A DNA stretch of 26,503 nt from a virus, in the IMG/VR virus record IMGVR_UViG_3300042924_008133, positions 1 to 26,503 of that record, one strand, 5' to 3'. Shown piece after piece: positions 1 through 8,200 of the stretch. The notes beneath the pieces were generated by a model. It was not told the DNA's origin. It was given only the letters and a program-made list of their open reading frames with translations, and did no database searches. Both the position numbers and the translations under genes were made by a program. Numbering within the stretch: position 1 is the first letter of the stretch; each line of letters begins with the position of its first letter.

Positions 1-338
1 GTTCCTGATGTGCCAGATGTACCACTTGTACCTGTTGTCCCTGATGTTCCGCTAGTACCAGATGTACCAGATGTACCACTTGTTCCTGAGGTACCAGATG
101 TACCATCTATTCCGGAAGACCCAGAAGTACCACTTGTACCTGTTGTGCCTGATGTACCGCTAGTACCAGAAGTTCCAGTTGTTCCGGATGTACCACTTGT
201 ACCTGATGTACCATCTATTCCTGAGGTTCCAGATGTTCCACTTGTACCCGTTGTTCCTGAAGTACCACTTGTACCAGATGTGCCGGAAGTACCACTTGTT
301 CCTGATGTTCCATCAATACCTGAACTTCCACTAGTTCC
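1..338 (-). repeat. Collagen-like GTS triplet repeat array
   Basis: On the minus strand this stretch encodes about 37 consecutive Gly-X-Y triplets. Most are GTS. GID appears at triplets 3, 14 and 26, giving spacings of 11 and 12 triplets, twice directly after GSS. GTT triplets recur between them, so there is a higher-order period of roughly 33-36 residues. Codons vary between units (GGA/GGT/GGC, ACA/ACT/ACC, AGT/TCA/TCT/TCC), so the array is maintained at protein level more than as identical DNA. It continues past base 1. Confidence 0.9.
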
Positions 339-1214
339 CGAGGTTGTTGAAATGGCTGTTACAGTAACTGTTATATTACCATTTCCATTGTCAGTTACAG
401 AAGCACCAACAAAGGTCATACCAGTTACACTGTTAACTGTTGTTACACCGTCACCAACTTGTAAATCAGCACCGGTAAATCCAGCAACATTTATGGAGGT
501 ACCATCACTGCTATTTAAAGTTAAAGTTTTAGTTCCGGTGTCAAAAGTTCCACCGGTAATTGGCGCAGTAAACCCTGTTATAGTAATTGTACCTCCAGTA
601 CTATTATCTAAAATTACATAATTCGAATTTGGGGTAGTTGCAGAATAGTATGTACCCCCTGTAATTTGTACGTCGGTACCCAAAAAAACTCTCCAACGAG
701 CATCTTGTCTCGAAACACCATTAACACCTTCAATAGTTGAACCAGTCCACGCAGAAATGAAATCTTGTCCAGCCTGGGAACGGTTGTTGATTGCCGTTGA
801 ATACTCAGAAATAGTTATTGCAGAGAGTCCTGTCAAGCCGGTTAAAACTGTCCATGCCGCGGTATAATCTGGAATATGGTATTGATAAACAGTGTCTGTT
901 TCTTGAACATAAACTTGCATACCTAATCTTCTTCTTCCAGACGAAATATTATCTGAATTTAAAAATAAGGTATCTCTAGAAAATGCGTTGTTTAGACCTT
1001 TAGTAAACTGAATCGGAATTGTGTTTCCCGATAACTGTACTGGGCCCTGTGTAACACTTCCAAAAGACCAAACCAACTCATCTAAACTATAAACTTCCAT
1101 GTATCCCCCCGTTTGTAAAACAGAGAAATTAGTTCCAAATGTAGAAGTTCTTGATACAGATTCAGAACCGGAAAGTTGAGCTGCGGTTATTGGATTTTTA
1201 TAAGGAAATGCCAT
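1..1214 (-). CDS. Tail fibre/adhesin with collagen-like Gly-Thr-Ser repeats (5' part; 3' end outside window)
   Basis: This open frame starts with MAFPYKNPIT at 1214 and runs off the left edge; 404 residues are visible. Residues 1-292 are a non-repetitive, Thr/Gly/Ser/Val-rich region that looks beta-structured. From residue 293 to the edge it is an unbroken run of Gly-X-Y triplets, almost all GTS, with occasional GTT, GSS and GID. Collagen-like triplets are common in trimeric phage fibres, where they form a rigid shaft before a receptor-binding tip, so the tip is probably encoded beyond the window. The ATG is preceded by an A-rich leader with no Shine-Dalgarno sequence and by the palindrome TATTTATAAATA. 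It is the last visible gene of the adhesion block, after the Pro/Thr-linker and SprB-like genes. The fibre role is inferred from repeats and context; no specific family was recognised. Confidence 0.8.
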   Translation of the reverse strand, partial: MAFPYKNPITAAQLSGSESVSRTSTFGTNFSVLQTGGYMEVYSLDELVWSFGSVTQGPVQLSGNTIPIQFTKGLNNAFSRDTLFLNSDNISSGRRRLGMQVYVQETDTVYQYHIPDYTAAWTVLTGLTGLSAITISEYSTAINNRSQAGQDFISAWTGSTIEGVNGVSRQDARWRVFLGTDVQITGGTYYSATTPNSNYVILDNSTGGTITITGFTAPITGGTFDTGTKTLTLNSSDGTSINVAGFTGADLQVGDGVTTVNSVTGMTFVGASVTDNGNGNITVTVTAISTTSGTSGSSGIDGTSGTSGTSGTSGTSGTSGTTGTSGTSGTSGIDGTSGTSGTSGTTGTSGTSGTSGTTGTSGTSGSSGIDGTSGTSGTSGTSGTSGTSGTSGTTGTSGTSGTSG

Positions 1215-1223
1215 TACTTTTTT

Positions 1224-1235
1224 TATTTATAAATA
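1224..1235 (-). promoter_or_regulatory. TATTTAT box (palindrome TATTTATAAATA) before the fibre gene
   Basis: The 12-base palindrome TATTTATAAATA lies about 9 nt upstream of the fibre ATG at 1214. Read on the minus strand it contains both TATTTAT, shared with four other late-gene gaps in this window, and TATAAATA, the T4 late-promoter consensus. A start site in the usual place downstream would leave a very short leader. The promoter role is inferred. Confidence 0.4.
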
Positions 1236-1264
1236 GGTTGTCTTTTACCGTTTATGATTTTTTT

Positions 1265-2272
1265 TTAGTATTTTGTGTCACCTTTGAAGAATAAACTTGA
1301 TGATAATGGTGGAGGTGGTACGGCTGACGGTTGTGTCGCGAATGAACCAAGCCATAATACCCTATAAGTTCCAGCGGGTATAGCAGCACCGGCGGTGACT
1401 ATAACATTTGTTCCAGCCAATGTTGGGTCAGGAATACCGTCAGATAAAATATTGTCACCGCAAGCTGAACCAGATGTAATGTCTACAGTTGTATTCGTCA
1501 TACTACCACCAACGCCAGCTAAAGGAATCCAGATACTATAATAGTATTGTTCATTGACATTTACCTGAGAGGTAGTAACTCTAATTGTACCGAATGTATA
1601 TTGATTTTGTGGACATCCAAAGCTATCAGTACCAGAACCAGCTGGTTGTCTTATTAGAGAGGTTAAGGAGGTTACTGGTGTAATAAATTCATCTACGCCA
1701 CCACTCCAACCAGGATATTGAGCGTAAGTATTTAAATTACTAGAATAATCGGTTGTTCCTGGAGTTCCAGTGTTATAATAACCAAACCAGGTCGCACCAT
1801 TGTCAAACATATATTGACCTAAATTGGTACCTGAAGTTGCGTCCAACGGTTCTGGGAACAAATATGCAAAGTAGTTTGCTTCTTGAGTTGGTGTTGGTGT
1901 TGGTGTAGTGGTGGTTGTTGGGGTTGGTGAAGGTATTACATCGTTTGATGGCGTTGGCGTTGGTGTTAGGGTACTAGTTGGTGTTGGTGTTAGGGTTACT
2001 GCTCCAGGTGTGGCAGTTGGGGTTGGTGTTGGAGTTGGTGTTTGAGTTCCCAAACATATTACAACACCAGCTATCATTTGTAGTCTGGTTTGAGACGTAA
2101 AGTAGGGTGTGGAGCTCAAGGAGTCTACATAGACGTCAAAGGGACCTACGGCATCACTCTCAGGGGGTATTCTAACTAAAAAGCACTCTACATCTACAAC
2201 AGTAATTTGTTGTACAACCGAATTGTTACAACCGGGAGCAGTATTGACAACGATTATATTTTGTAATGCCAT
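1265..2272 (-). CDS. Tail/adhesin-type protein with Pro-Thr linker, 335 aa
   Basis: Three parts are visible: an N-terminal globular region (about residues 1-75, MALQNIIVVN onward), a low-complexity Pro/Thr linker (about 76-129), and a C-terminal aromatic- and Gly-rich domain (about 130-335) with cysteines at 220 and 271. There is no signal peptide or membrane segment. The layout, a small mounting domain, an extended linker and a distal domain, fits a structural appendage or receptor-contact protein. A similar PT linker occurs in the 827-aa protein upstream, which ties the two to one adhesion cassette. It starts at ATG 2272 after a 128-base gap and is followed 50 bases later by the fibre gene. 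No named family was recognised, so the function is inferred from architecture and neighbours only. Confidence 0.75.
   Translation of the reverse strand: MALQNIIVVNTAPGCNNSVVQQITVVDVECFLVRIPPESDAVGPFDVYVDSLSSTPYFTSQTRLQMIAGVVICLGTQTPTPTPTPTATPGAVTLTPTPTSTLTPTPTPSNDVIPSPTPTTTTTPTPTPTQEANYFAYLFPEPLDATSGTNLGQYMFDNGATWFGYYNTGTPGTTDYSSNLNTYAQYPGWSGGVDEFITPVTSLTSLIRQPAGSGTDSFGCPQNQYTFGTIRVTTSQVNVNEQYYYSIWIPLAGVGGSMTNTTVDITSGSACGDNILSDGIPDPTLAGTNVIVTAGAAIPAGTYRVLWLGSFATQPSAVPPPPLSSSLFFKGDTKY
1886..2047 (-). repeat. Pro/Thr linker repeat in the 335-aa gene
   Basis: Residues about 76-129 are tandem Pro-Thr dipeptides broken by short Ala/Gly/Val/Ser segments. The plus strand shows repeated GTTGGT hexamers. 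It probably encodes a stiff, extended linker. The same kind of DNA repeat occurs at 4824-4925. Confidence 0.85.
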
Positions 2273-2400
2273 GATTTTCTATAATAAATACATAAGTTCC
2301 TAAGTTTTCTACCCCCCCTTTACTATCGAATTTCATTTCATTACCGATTTAAATCTGCTAGAATTTTTTTGGTTTGTTTTTCGAAGGAAATATTTTTATG
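2273..2400. other. 128-base intergenic gap with a homopolymer run of seven C/G
   Basis: This is the largest gap in the window, between the 101-aa and 335-aa genes. It holds a run of seven C on the plus strand (2312-2318), the small palindrome GATTTAAATC, and an ATAAATA/TATTTAT box near the 335-aa start. No hairpin with a T-tract, tRNA or credible small gene was found. Confidence 0.5.
2284..2290 (-). promoter_or_regulatory. TATTTAT box before the 335-aa gene
   Basis: TATTTAT on the minus strand lies 11 nt before the ATG at 2272. It is one of five late-region gaps carrying this box. The promoter role is inferred. Confidence 0.3.
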
Positions 2401-2706
2401 TTATGGCGTGAATTCTGTAACAGTCATGGTAAATGTACAGTCAACAGATTCAACAGAAATTGCAAAAGCACAACCGAACGTACAATCTAAAATTTCAAAT
2501 TTTTCACAACCCTCATTATCTAAAAGGATGAGCATAATTTGCGGAGCAGTATCAAATAACGCTGGAGGATAAAAATTTGCGTCAGGAGGAATAGCTCCAG
2601 TATTGCTAATGGTTCCAATTAAAACTCTATTGTTACCATATATGTCAGCAACAAATACACTTATCGGAACGTTTCCAGAAACTAAAGAAATTCTAATTTG
2701 TGTCAT
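2401..2706 (-). CDS. Small structural protein of the adhesion cassette, 101 aa
   Basis: The start is taken at ATG 2706 (MTQIRISLVS). This ATG overlaps the TGA stop of the 827-aa gene as ATGA, the classic arrangement for translational coupling, and it is preferred to a TTG three codons upstream. The product is a short, probably all-beta protein with no signal peptide and four cysteines in its second half (in ...NEGCEKFEILDC, ...FGCAF and ...DCTF). Coupling to the SprB-like protein suggests the two are made in fixed ratio, perhaps as partners in one appendage, or that this is a detached tail domain. I do not recognise the family. Confidence 0.7.
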   Translation of the reverse strand: MTQIRISLVSGNVPISVFVADIYGNNRVLIGTISNTGAIPPDANFYPPALFDTAPQIMLILLDNEGCEKFEILDCTFGCAFAISVESVDCTFTMTVTEFTP

Positions 2707-5186
2707 GTCAAGCAAATGATGTCGTATACTATAATTAGTTTGACGCTCAGTTCTTGACCAATGATGGAACTACCAGGATTAGCAGAAATTGAAATTTGAT
2801 TTGTCAGAGGGTTGATATTAACAGCAGTAACACCTTGGATACTTTGCAATAAGTTTGTTATGGTTGTAAACCACAGATTATCACTTGGCACATCAACCAA
2901 GGAATTACCAGTATAAAAAGTGTTGTTTAAGAAAGTATTTTGGGGTTGAATTTCAATTTGAGCCGTATATGTTGCTGATATTAAAATACATTCACTGTTA
3001 CCAGCAGTTAAATCATTAAACCCTTCAACAAGTATTTGATTAATACCATGTTTTGTTGGAGATAAAATGTTAAAAACCTCTGAACCCATTGAATAGGTCT
3101 GAAAGGTTACGCACTTGGCGGCACATTCTATAATTGTTTCTCTTGATAATGAACAACCATTCGCATCTTGCACAATTAACGAATATGTGCCACCGGAAAG
3201 ACCCTCAACAGTAATTTCTTGGGGGTTACCAGCAACGTTTGCACTCCAATTAAAATTAAAGGGTGCCGTGCCTTGGGTTATAAATGCTGTTATTATGCCC
3301 TCGTTTCCAGAACCACAAGAAGTCGAGTACAAAGAAAAGTCTACTGGTACCGAACTCGATATTGTGAACGGAGTGAAAATGGAACATCCTTCAGAATCAA
3401 CAACGGTCAATATGTGTTGCCCAGGACTTACGTTTGAAAACGTAACCCCATATAAATTAGAATCCACAATGTTGTTTGTCCCGTCAATAGAATAGGTTAA
3501 AGGCAAAACAGCTTCCTCACTTATGGATACTTGCAACACACCATCATTCAAGCCACAAGTAGCTGGTTGCAAAGAAATGGAAATTTCAAATTTATCCTCA
3601 GCAATCAAAGTCACTTCCGTGGTGTATACGCAACCTGTGGTATCTTCCACAAAAATTGAATATGTACCCGATTCCAAATTCGAAAAAATTTGTGTAGTTG
3701 TGTTACTGTTGACAGAATTCATATCCCCACCAGGATAAATTAATGTATAAACATAAGGAGCTACACCCCCAATAACACCAACGTTAATAGACCCATCATT
3801 CGCCGAACAAGTTGAATTAGTAGTAGAAACATTAACAGAAGAAATTCCACCAGGACTAGCAATCGAGGTCGTTGCCAAAAATTTACATAATCCAGCGTCA
3901 GTTACACTTATACTATAATTTCCATTACTTAAATTGGATAAGGTTAATGTTCTTAGATAACTTATCTCAGAATAACCTGTGCTGGCAGAATAATAAAAGG
4001 GGGGTGTACCATCAATAACAGTTATTGTAACGCTACCATCAGCTTCAAAACAAGTCGGAGATGTAGAAGTTATTGTCCCTAATGCAACCGGCTCCACCTC
4101 AGTGATAAGCGCATTTTGCGTTAATTGACACCCAAGCGAATCCGTAACTTGCACAGAATAAACACCAGGGGTCAATCCCGTAATGCTACTCTGTGTAGAG
4201 CTGTTATTCCACAAGTATGTAAAAGGGGGGGTGCCCGTAATTCCTGTCACGTAAATTTTACCTGAAGGTAAACCATTACACGAAGCATCAGGAACAACAT
4301 ACAACCCATAAGAAAGCGGAGTGGATTGCTCAACAATAAAATTAGCACTACGACCAGTTGCACCCCCCCCATCAGACCCAAATAAATAATAAGTTCCCGC
4401 AGAAAGATTATTAAATTCTACGGTACCAGTATTACTTGCTTGAGATTGTACCAATATATCATTATTGGTAAAAACCTGGTAATCAGTTATTGCAAATACA
4501 GAAGAAGAAGTTCCTGTCACAGAACCATTGTCCGAACCACAAGTAGTGGAATTTACATTTAATATTGAAACACATAAACATTCTGATATAGTAACGTTTA
4601 TAAAAAATTGCGCATTGACAGGGCTGGCTGAATCGTTAGCTCGAACAAAATAAGTTCCAGGTGCTAAATTTGTTTTTATAGGACCAGTGCCAAGTTCTGG
4701 ATTATACCAATCAAAAGTATACGGTCCTACCCCTCCAGTTGGGATGATTTCGGCACTACCAAAACCCGTTTCACAAGCACCAATAATATCAAGGGTGTAA
4801 TCAAAAATAACACCATTACCAAATGGTGTTGTTGTACTTAAAGTTCCCGTTGGGGTGGGGGTCACGGTTGGGGTAGGTGTGTTTGTAGGGGTTGAAGTAT
4901 TTGTCGGGGTTGGTGTGGGTGTGGAGCAGGTTTCTATTGATGTTATAACACCACCACCAGAACCAACCACATAAACGACTTGGGGATTTAAACTATCCAG
5001 AATATACCATCCATCGTTTGCTTCAGCGGATACACTGCAACCAGCACCATTGTAAATAATATCACCAATTGCGGGTGAAGAAGGAGTGACCTCATCAATA
5101 GAATAAATCTCTAAACTGGGTGAGGTACAAACTTCACTTAAACTTATAAAACTAAAATCAATTGGTCCTAGGTTACGACACGCCAT
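2703..5186 (-). CDS. Large phage adhesin-like tail protein with seven SprB-like repeats, 827 aa
   Basis: Domains in order: an N-terminal region (1-86), a Pro/Thr linker (88-121), about seven tandem repeats (136-688), and a C-terminal module (about 692-827). Each repeat follows one plan: a Cys followed by an acidic or Asn/Gly stretch and a short beta strand, then G-(T/V)-x-P-(F/Y) with an aromatic strand, then L-x-x-G-x-Y-x-(V/I)-x-V-x-D, and in most copies a closing G-C. This matches the SprB repeat family of flavobacterial gliding-motility adhesins. The paired cysteines of repeats 3-7 (C303/C353, C379/C434, C460/C519, C544/C601, C624/C678) lie about 50-60 residues apart. The C-terminal module resembles the C terminus of the preceding 1000-aa protein. 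There is no signal peptide, so assembly into the virion is more likely than secretion. It starts 15 nt after the 1000-aa stop, and its own stop overlaps the next start. Host-surface binding is inferred. Confidence 0.85.
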   Translation of the reverse strand: MACRNLGPIDFSFISLSEVCTSPSLEIYSIDEVTPSSPAIGDIIYNGAGCSVSAEANDGWYILDSLNPQVVYVVGSGGGVITSIETCSTPTPTPTNTSTPTNTPTPTVTPTPTGTLSTTTPFGNGVIFDYTLDIIGACETGFGSAEIIPTGGVGPYTFDWYNPELGTGPIKTNLAPGTYFVRANDSASPVNAQFFINVTISECLCVSILNVNSTTCGSDNGSVTGTSSSVFAITDYQVFTNNDILVQSQASNTGTVEFNNLSAGTYYLFGSDGGGATGRSANFIVEQSTPLSYGLYVVPDASCNGLPSGKIYVTGITGTPPFTYLWNNSSTQSSITGLTPGVYSVQVTDSLGCQLTQNALITEVEPVALGTITSTSPTCFEADGSVTITVIDGTPPFYYSASTGYSEISYLRTLTLSNLSNGNYSISVTDAGLCKFLATTSIASPGGISSVNVSTTNSTCSANDGSINVGVIGGVAPYVYTLIYPGGDMNSVNSNTTTQIFSNLESGTYSIFVEDTTGCVYTTEVTLIAEDKFEISISLQPATCGLNDGVLQVSISEEAVLPLTYSIDGTNNIVDSNLYGVTFSNVSPGQHILTVVDSEGCSIFTPFTISSSVPVDFSLYSTSCGSGNEGIITAFITQGTAPFNFNWSANVAGNPQEITVEGLSGGTYSLIVQDANGCSLSRETIIECAAKCVTFQTYSMGSEVFNILSPTKHGINQILVEGFNDLTAGNSECILISATYTAQIEIQPQNTFLNNTFYTGNSLVDVPSDNLWFTTITNLLQSIQGVTAVNINPLTNQISISANPGSSIIGQELSVKLIIVYDIICLT
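3123..4781 (-). repeat. Seven tandem SprB-like protein repeats
   Basis: Repeat starts are near residues 138, 216, 303, 379, 460, 544 and 624 of the 827-aa protein, giving a period of about 75-87 residues. The conserved core is ...DGS(I/V)...GGxxPYxY...L(S/T)xGxYxxxVxDxxGC. Repeats 1 and 2 are more divergent and lack the closing GC. DNA similarity between copies is low, so these are old repeats and not recent duplications. Confidence 0.85.
4824..4925 (-). repeat. Pro/Thr linker repeat in the 827-aa gene
   Basis: Residues 88-121 are tandem Pro-Thr and Asn-Thr units (TPTPTPTN, TPTPTVTPTP). They separate the N-terminal region from the SprB-like array. The DNA composition (GGTTGGGGT-type repeats on the plus strand) is like that of the linker at 1886-2047. 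Confidence 0.85.
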
Positions 5187-5201
5187 GTTTCTTTCTTATT
5201 A

Positions 5202-8200
5202 TTATGCAGGTTCTACCTGTCTTGTTATTGGACAATCTAAGGTTATGTTTATTCCAACATTTAAACTTACGTTTTGTAAAGAATTTTCCAATACGCAATT
5301 TAAATTTGTTATTGTCAAGAAGTTTCCGTTCAAAGTATAGGTATATCCGTACTGATATAAATTGTTAAGATTATCAATTAAAGTTTGCCTCCATAATAAC
5401 GACGTGGGAACATCGTTAATTCCTGAACCTTGATAAAAAAACACATCAATAATTGTTTGATTCCCAATTGTTAAATTCAAATACCATTGTGAGCTAATTG
5501 AATTAGGATTATAAAACCCAGCATTTGACCCGACTGAAATCAAATAATTATTAACCCTATTTATCAAAATAGCTTGGAAATCAGATACCGTAACATCACC
5601 ATTCAACCAAGGGTAAATAAAAAAATCAACATATTCTGTGTTGCAATCGTAATCAAATATGTTGGAGATAATAAAACAAGGTTGAGCTTCTACCGGAATT
5701 AATTGACAACCTCTTTGACGTCGATATACAAATTTTTGTTTTTGAAAAATAGAATTTTCCAATCTCACACCTGTATTCCAAAGTGTTGTTGCTGGAATCA
5801 TTTGTTCAATAAGTTTCATCCAATATGGGCCAATAGCATCCACGTATTCAATAAGTTTTTGATACGTGTACTTGTTGTTTGGTATACCAACAGTTTGTTC
5901 AGATTCTAGATATTTCCAAAACACCGATTGTAGAGTTGGGTAACCCCCCGTTTTGCCATCAGAAATAAACATTCTATTTCTGGTGTTAATCATGTTTTGC
6001 CAGAAAGTTTGATAAAATTCGAAAAAAGTTTTTTTCTGTGGCTCGGGGTCTATAAATGTATCATCAATTCCCCCTGGCGATGGAAAATTTGCTGTAAATC
6101 CAGACTCGGGTATCGGATAGTTAAACAACCTTGACTGGTCCCATACATCATACGCATAACCTTGTCCAACATTTAAAAACAAATCAATATTTTTGACATT
6201 AAGAACAAGTTTTTCATCGTCAGTAAAATAGTAAGCTTCATAACCACCTTCAGTATCAATTCGTAAACGATTATCTGTGGCAACCCATGATTTTTTGTTG
6301 TCAGCTATTTTTCTCAATTTAAACCCTTCTTGCATATAGGGAAATTGATTGAATCTGTCTAAATAAATTCCTCCGTAGGTAAATGGTTGTAATTGGGTTT
6401 GTACATCCACATTTTGCCCAGTGAATACGTCACCAGTAATGGTAATCTGATTTGGACTTCTGTGGTCTGGTGTGGATTCATACCATCCTGCCCCTTCTTG
6501 GAAAAAAACTCCATTTGTACCAGCGGGATTGGGTGCTTTTGGAAATCCTAAATCATCAACCGGATAATCATTTCTTCTTATATTAACGGTTTCAAAAGTT
6601 GAAGATGTTGTAAAGGCTGTAAAAATTTGACCTCTTATTGAAAATGTGTTTCCTGGTGACAATGCAGGTTGCTCATTCACATAAGTTCCACCAGACAATT
6701 GCGTAAACTGAGTATCGAACTTACTCATACTAATTCTCTGGTCAGCCAGATAAATATTTTCGTTGAATTCTATAAGAGCTTCTGGTGCGCCAATCAATCT
6801 TAATAAAAATTCTATTGAACGCCTTGTTCCTTTTGATTTAAAAAGGTATGCAGAGTTTAGAATTAAATTTCTATAAAACTGATAATTTAATTCAGTGGGG
6901 GTTTGTGCCCTAGCATAACCAGGATATTCTATTTGATTAGTATTCCCAAAGACACTGCCTAAAAAATCTTCATCGGTTATTGGTGAAAAATTATTACTCC
7001 AACCCAGAGTTTGTGATAAGTTAAAAAGTAACTGAGAAGGTATGTCGTTTTGCGGAACATAGTTAACAGAATTCATGTTTGCTAACGCATCGATATACTG
7101 CTTTACTTGGTCAAAACTTCTGCCATATATTTGTAGAATTTTTTCCACCTTTTGGTCCATAGTATCAAACTCTTTGATTGATGCTGTTACCAAAAATCTA
7201 GAAATCAAATTAGTTTTGTAAGTGTCCAAATCTTCTGCGACATCGGCTAATCTGGTTAGATATTCATCAAACCTAAAAGATGTGATGTCCAAGTTCCAGT
7301 CACCATCTTTGGGGAAGGTAATTTGAACATAGGAAGTATAAAACTGACCCGCTTGGTTTTGTTGAGGCACCTGGAAGTTTGCCGTGTACTCCGGTCGAAT
7401 CAATCGATTCATCAGAAATTGTTCAACCTCATCGAAGTTTTCTTGGAATACTTTGTCAACTATGTAATCACTCGGTCTAATTAAAAAGTTTTCCACAGTT
7501 GACGACGTACTAACTCCAAAAGGTGCTCCAGATACGACAAACACTAAATTTCCAGAAGATTGACTTGTTGAAGGTACAAAATCAACAACAGGATATTTTA
7601 TATCATCATAATCCAAAACATAATTCAAATAGCTTCGAGTTAGATTTCGATACTGGGATGCTTCAAGTTCTCTAACCATCAAGGCTGTGGTAGCACTTTG
7701 TGAAAACTCGATTAAAAATGGATTATATGCTTGTAATACTGGTACCGTAAAAGTTGTTTCTTTCTCAATTGGGTCGTATGAAATGTTTGTTGCTGTTTGA
7801 CCTGATGAAAAATCTGGCATCAGTCTTCTTACATCCAAAGCTGCCGGAAAAAAATTAATTATATGAGTGACCGATACACTTAATCTTTTAGCTAAAGAAC
7901 CATAAAGAGAAAAATTTAAGACCTGTGAAACATCATAACTAGGGTAAACTCTAAATTGCGTCTGTAAAATTCGTCTACTTTCCTCTAATGAATTTACATC
8001 CAAATCCTCAAGAGATATTGGGTTGGAAAAAGTACCAATTGAAAATGTCCGGTTAACTTTTTCAGTTACAGATGTTGTAAAATCAAAAACAGCAGATGTT
8101 AAACCGCCCCCCTCGACAACTTGAAATCCTACAATGTCGTCAAAAGTTCCAGCACCATTACCTGGGGTTGGTGGGTAGAAAAACTTCGTGCTATTTATCG

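Noticed and set aside
10-621. Plus-strand open frame coding for a Val-Pro-rich repeat protein
   Set aside because: It is the antisense reading of the minus-strand GTS triplet array and adjoining fibre sequence. The minus-strand frame extends uninterrupted from 1214 to the edge, has an A-rich leader, and agrees with the orientation of every other gene.
2369-2572. Plus-strand open frame of 67 residues in the largest gap
   Set aside because: Most of it overlaps the minus-strand 101-aa gene, which has a coupled ATGA start. It has no domain and runs against the common gene direction.
2707-2715. TTG start three codons upstream of the 101-aa gene
   Set aside because: The ATG at 2706 forms an exact ATGA overlap with the previous stop, which is a better start.
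3115-3738. Several plus-strand open frames of 70-126 residues
   Set aside because: They lie wholly inside the SprB-like gene, have no recognisable domains, and are explained as shadows of a long gene with repetitive structure.
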